Assembly (NCBI GenBank): GCA_964638715.1 | Contig: CAZWZF010000001.1 | Span: 166,129 to 230,128 of the forward strand | Direction: 5' to 3' | Source: JBAXQQ01 sp037131695 | GTDB taxonomy: Bacteria; Armatimonadota; Hebobacteria; CAIYQO01 | DNA length: 64,000 nucleotides | In this document: positions 61,406 through 64,000 of the stretch, one piece after another | How the letters are laid out: the number at the start of each line of letters is the position of its first letter | Numbering within the stretch: the stretch's first letter is position 1 | Made by a program: the position numbers and the translations under genes | Notes under the pieces: generated by a model | Database searches by the model: none | Seen by the model: the letters and a program-made list of their open reading frames with translations, nothing else | Told to the model about the DNA's origin: nothing

Positions 61406-62650
61406 TTATATAGTTTCACCACCATAAGGATGTGAGTCACGATGGAAATCGGTTAACCTCCCATCATGCTCAATTAATATCTGATCTGTAGAAATTCCTG
61501 CTTTTTGCATTTCTTGTATAATATCCCGGGCGCGCCATTGCGGTGGAATAATAATAATATCAACTGGATTCTCGATAAGATAATCACGGAATCTTATTAC
61601 TTGCCCTGTTCCGGGGACAAAAGTTCCTACTTTCGATTTATCTGAATCAACAACAACTGGGAATCGTTTTGAATCAAGGCAATACCGATCAATAAATGCT
61701 GCTGATTTACCTGTACCACCCCATAAGGCAACTTTTTTGACACTTGCTGATATTTCAATAAGTTGTTTTTTTATTACATTCATTGCTTTATCTGTTGCAT
61801 TTCGATATGTAAGTGATTCATCTGCATGAGCTAAATGGTGAGGAGTACCACTTAACACCATTAAACCATATATTACTTCTCCATCGTAACCATGACCTAT
61901 TTGTTTCACTGTTGCCCCGCAGGTACTAATCATTTTCATAAATGATGTAGAAGTAAAATGAGAAGAATGCTCATAATAAAAATCAACTGTTCGATTATTT
62001 TCCAATGCACGGTCAACACAAGGTACTTCAAAGTATGCTAATGGCTGCAAACCGATTGTTGCTGCAACAAAAGAAATCCGCTGTAAAAAGCCAAGTGGAT
62101 TAGTTAAATGCTCCAATACATGGCGGCTGATTACCAAATCTGGCTGTAATTCCGGCAGATGTATTGCCGGATCAAAATATTCCGCTCGAAACTGTACATT
62201 ATCACATCCACCAGCAGCACCATTAGGGTCAAATCCAATAAAAGTTCCTCCTGGTTTGCTTTTTGCCAATGCGGCTATAAAAGATCCATCACCATGCCCG
62301 ATTTCAATAACTGTCGGATTTTCTGGTATTCGTGATAATAATGTCTGTTGAACTTTCCTAATGAAATGAGACCATGATGCACCACTATTAAACATTAAAT
62401 TAGGTTTGCTGGAATATGGAACATCATCATAAGTAAAAGCTGCATTAAAAATATGACCACATTCAACACATCTTAAAAAATCTAATGGGAGTTTTACCAT
62501 ATTTATAGCTTCATCTGCAGTTTCTGGCCATGCTAATGTAGCAAGCGGTTGTGGTTCACTGCGTAAAAATGGCACAGCAACATAATAACCACATGCCGGA
62601 CAAGTTGCCTGACGTATTTCATCTTTCTTTATATGTAATTCAGTTCTCAT
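61406..62650 (-). CDS. SAM-dependent methyltransferase with zinc-binding N-terminus and C-terminal domain
   Basis: A 414-residue protein with the three-part layout of C-methyltransferases acting on nucleotide sugars. An N-terminal putative zinc site is formed by CPACG (17-21) and CVECGHIF (~61-68). A class I SAM fold follows, with VIEIGHGDGSFIAALA and VISRHVLEHLTNP. The C-terminal half has KVALWGGTGKSAAFI and VVDSDKSKVG, as in the Methyltransf_14 domain. ATG at 62650 is preceded by a GGGGGTGG ribosome site lying within the glycosyltransferase end, which overlaps by 11 bases. The pairing suggests modification of a surface sugar or polysaccharide. Confidence 0.88.
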   Translation of the reverse strand: MRTELHIKKDEIRQATCPACGYYVAVPFLRSEPQPLATLAWPETADEAINMVKLPLDFLRCVECGHIFNAAFTYDDVPYSSKPNLMFNSGASWSHFIRKVQQTLLSRIPENPTVIEIGHGDGSFIAALAKSKPGGTFIGFDPNGAAGGCDNVQFRAEYFDPAIHLPELQPDLVISRHVLEHLTNPLGFLQRISFVAATIGLQPLAYFEVPCVDRALENNRTVDFYYEHSSHFTSTSFMKMISTCGATVKQIGHGYDGEVIYGLMVLSGTPHHLAHADESLTYRNATDKAMNVIKKQLIEISASVKKVALWGGTGKSAAFIDRYCLDSKRFPVVVDSDKSKVGTFVPGTGQVIRFRDYLIENPVDIIIIPPQWRARDIIQEMQKAGISTDQILIEHDGRLTDFHRDSHPYGGETI

Positions 62651-63929
62651 TTTTCCACCCCCAGGAATCTAACTTTTTATGTTCTAATGCAGATAGATAT
62701 GCTGATGCAAAGAAATTAGAAATCTCATCAACAGCAGCATGATTTTCAAACAAAATATCGCGTTTTGATATTATCTTATCTTCAATGTTTTTCTTAAATT
62801 CTTCATCATTTGCCATACGATATGCCAAATGCAGATATTCATCTGCATTATTAGCTATCAAATCATCAATTCCCATCTGCCGATAACATGCCAGGGTTAC
62901 CCGTCCACGCATAAACGGTCCCGGCCATGTTACTATACCTTTACCACAGGCAAATGATTCATAAGATGTATTTCCACCACCAAAATATGGCGGGTCTAAA
63001 ATAACATCAGATACCTGTAATAATTTCAAGTAATCATCCATAGGCATTTTAGGCAATATAAATATCCTGGGTAACAATGATGATGGTATTTTATTGCTTA
63101 TTCTTTCTGTTAACGGCTTAAACCATTCCGTATTGCCGCCACCTATAATCACTAAAATCGCATTTTCGTCTCTTAAAAGCAACTGCCCTAATGCTTCATC
63201 AAAATGTGGATGAAATTTAAAAATACTTTGCGGGCAAGTATATATCTTTTTACCTTCAGGCAAGTAATAGTTAGCTTTAAAGTTTCCGGGTTCCGGTATT
63301 GATGGCTTATAGTAAAATGTAGGTAAATTTGTTAATTTGATTAACTTTTCAGAATAATGCTCATCTGCACCTTCAGGTTCCGCATCCTTAGCAGAAATAA
63401 AATAATCAATATTGGGTAAACCTGTTGTATCGGGATGTCCCCATGTAACACACTGGACAGGAGCTAACCGTGCAAATGCGAGATAATAAGTTAAAGGATC
63501 CATGCCAATATCTGTATAAAATAACACATCAATTTTTTCATTTGCAATTAATTCTTGTGATTTTTTCAAGACACGAGGCAATTCTACAACTTTATCTGCA
63601 ACTTTAATTATCTTCTCAGTTATATCGTCTTCAAGTAGATTTTCAGTTGTAAAGACTATAACTTCATATTTATCTCGAGGCAAATTCTCAATAAAGCCTA
63701 TATTAAATTTCCCAATCGTATGGAGCTTAAAAAATGCGCTAACTAAACCAATTCTAATTTTTCGACCGTTTAACGGAGCCAAATGCAAACAATGATTTGC
63801 AAGCGCACTTAACTGTGAACAGCATTTATAATATGCGGCAGCAAACATTAATTGCATTTCTTTATCATTATGCCCATGGTATGCAAGATAAAAATTAGCA
63901 AGATTTACCTGTAAAAAAACATCATCCAT
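62640..63929 (-). CDS. GT41/SPINDLY-like glycosyltransferase (O-GlcNAc transferase C-terminal type)
   Basis: 429 residues with the GT-B fold of O-linked GlcNAc transferase-like proteins. RKIRIGLVSAFFKLHTIGKF is the N-domain start, PVQCVTWGHPDTTGLPNIDYF the central motif, KIYTCPQSIFKFHPHFDEAL the sugar-nucleotide region, and VILDPPYFGGGNTSYESFACGKGIVTWPG the C-domain signature. Bacterial homologs usually carry TPRs in front. The region upstream to 64000 has a TAG (about 63974-63976) in this frame, so the ATG at 63929 is the best start, but the lack of TPRs leaves truncation possible. Coupled to a methyltransferase; protein or surface-glycan glycosylation is likely. Confidence 0.88.
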   Translation of the reverse strand: MDDVFLQVNLANFYLAYHGHNDKEMQLMFAAAYYKCCSQLSALANHCLHLAPLNGRKIRIGLVSAFFKLHTIGKFNIGFIENLPRDKYEVIVFTTENLLEDDITEKIIKVADKVVELPRVLKKSQELIANEKIDVLFYTDIGMDPLTYYLAFARLAPVQCVTWGHPDTTGLPNIDYFISAKDAEPEGADEHYSEKLIKLTNLPTFYYKPSIPEPGNFKANYYLPEGKKIYTCPQSIFKFHPHFDEALGQLLLRDENAILVIIGGGNTEWFKPLTERISNKIPSSLLPRIFILPKMPMDDYLKLLQVSDVILDPPYFGGGNTSYESFACGKGIVTWPGPFMRGRVTLACYRQMGIDDLIANNADEYLHLAYRMANDEEFKKNIEDKIISKRDILFENHAAVDEISNFFASAYLSALEHKKLDSWGWKNEN

Positions 63930-64000
63930 TTGTTTTGGATTATTAATAAACGGGGTAGTCGGTTAGCTCCTCCTACTGCTTTTACTATCATGTTCATCCC
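63930..64000 (-). other. Window edge upstream of the GT41 gene
   Basis: On the minus strand the GT41 frame is open back to a TAG at 63974-63976. A strong AGGAGGAG sits at about 63970-63977, too far (more than 40 bases) from the ATG at 63929 to serve it. A second frame opens MNMIVKAVGGANRLPRL from near the edge and stops inside the GT41 gene. I cannot tell whether this is a separate short gene, a leader, or a frameshifted N-terminus. Confidence 0.3.

Overview
The window is 64 kb of AT-rich bacterial chromosome, densely packed with genes on both strands. I see no rRNA, tRNA, CRISPR array, prophage or insertion sequence. The cell was probably diderm: there is a TolQ/ExbB-TolR/ExbD motor, a TonB-like protein, a lipobox lipoprotein and several signal-peptide proteins. 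The mix of a DUF1385 (YqhQ-type) protein, a VanW protein, DUF4159, a DUF6785/6784-type membrane protein, GH78/GH130/GH2 carbohydrate enzymes, TolB-like propellers and cadherin-like repeat adhesins resembles Armatimonadota, Planctomycetota or related candidate phyla. That placement is inference from gene content, and I cannot name a taxon.

Layout. 1-8.6 kb is mostly housekeeping: a GrpB-family protein (partial), a plus-strand operon (small anchored protein, thiL, larC, tatD), then on the minus strand a CBS-DUF1385 membrane protein, rpoZ-dnaJ, and a decayed membrane-anchored propeller gene carrying a one-base frameshift and an in-frame TAG. 8.6-15.9 kb is a tightly coupled minus-strand operon: polytopic membrane protein, bacterial alpha-2-macroglobulin with an intact thioester motif, and VanW protein. 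16-23 kb is a sugar locus (GH78 rhamnosidase, GH130 phosphorylase, DUF6785-type membrane protein) facing mtnA. 23.2-27.6 kb is a giant secreted GH2-like enzyme.

27.8-41.9 kb is the most distinctive block. All genes are on the plus strand: a PA14/propeller protein, two large secreted TPR proteins that share a repeated beta-rich module with an ETGxHTGxF signature, one TolQ/ExbB protein, two TolR/ExbD proteins, a TonB-like anchor fused to DUF4159, and two tandem 532-residue secreted TPR paralogs. It looks like a proton-motive-force-driven envelope machine. One ExbB plus two ExbD is also the motor stoichiometry of the myxobacterial AglRQS gliding/sporulation motor.

42-49.5 kb holds an old-yellow-enzyme-type oxidoreductase with a 4Fe-4S cysteine motif, a Gfo/Idh/MocA-GNAT fusion, ispH, a RidA-family gene, a polysaccharide deacetylase, and an unusual 2-isopropylmalate synthase. 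That leuA carries an N-terminal Cro/C1-type helix-turn-helix in the same frame. Its promoter is near-consensus and overlaps a helically phased array of ATTCGGTT repeats, and a second, equally good ribosome-binding site lies exactly at the start of the catalytic part. The gene may therefore encode both enzyme and autoregulator.

49.5-64 kb contains a 1627-residue secreted adhesin-like protein with a lipoprotein partner, a flavodoxin-fold reductase, a GH2 mannosidase-like protein that has lost both catalytic glutamates, a holin-like membrane protein, a uroporphyrinogen-decarboxylase-family protein, prephenate dehydrogenase, a zinc-binding-type methyltransferase and a GT41/SPINDLY-like glycosyltransferase at the edge.

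Several starts were moved inward from the longest open frame because an AGGAG- or GGAG-type site, a signal peptide or the family alignment supports the internal start. Most gene ends carry clear hairpin terminators, many usable in both directions between convergent genes.
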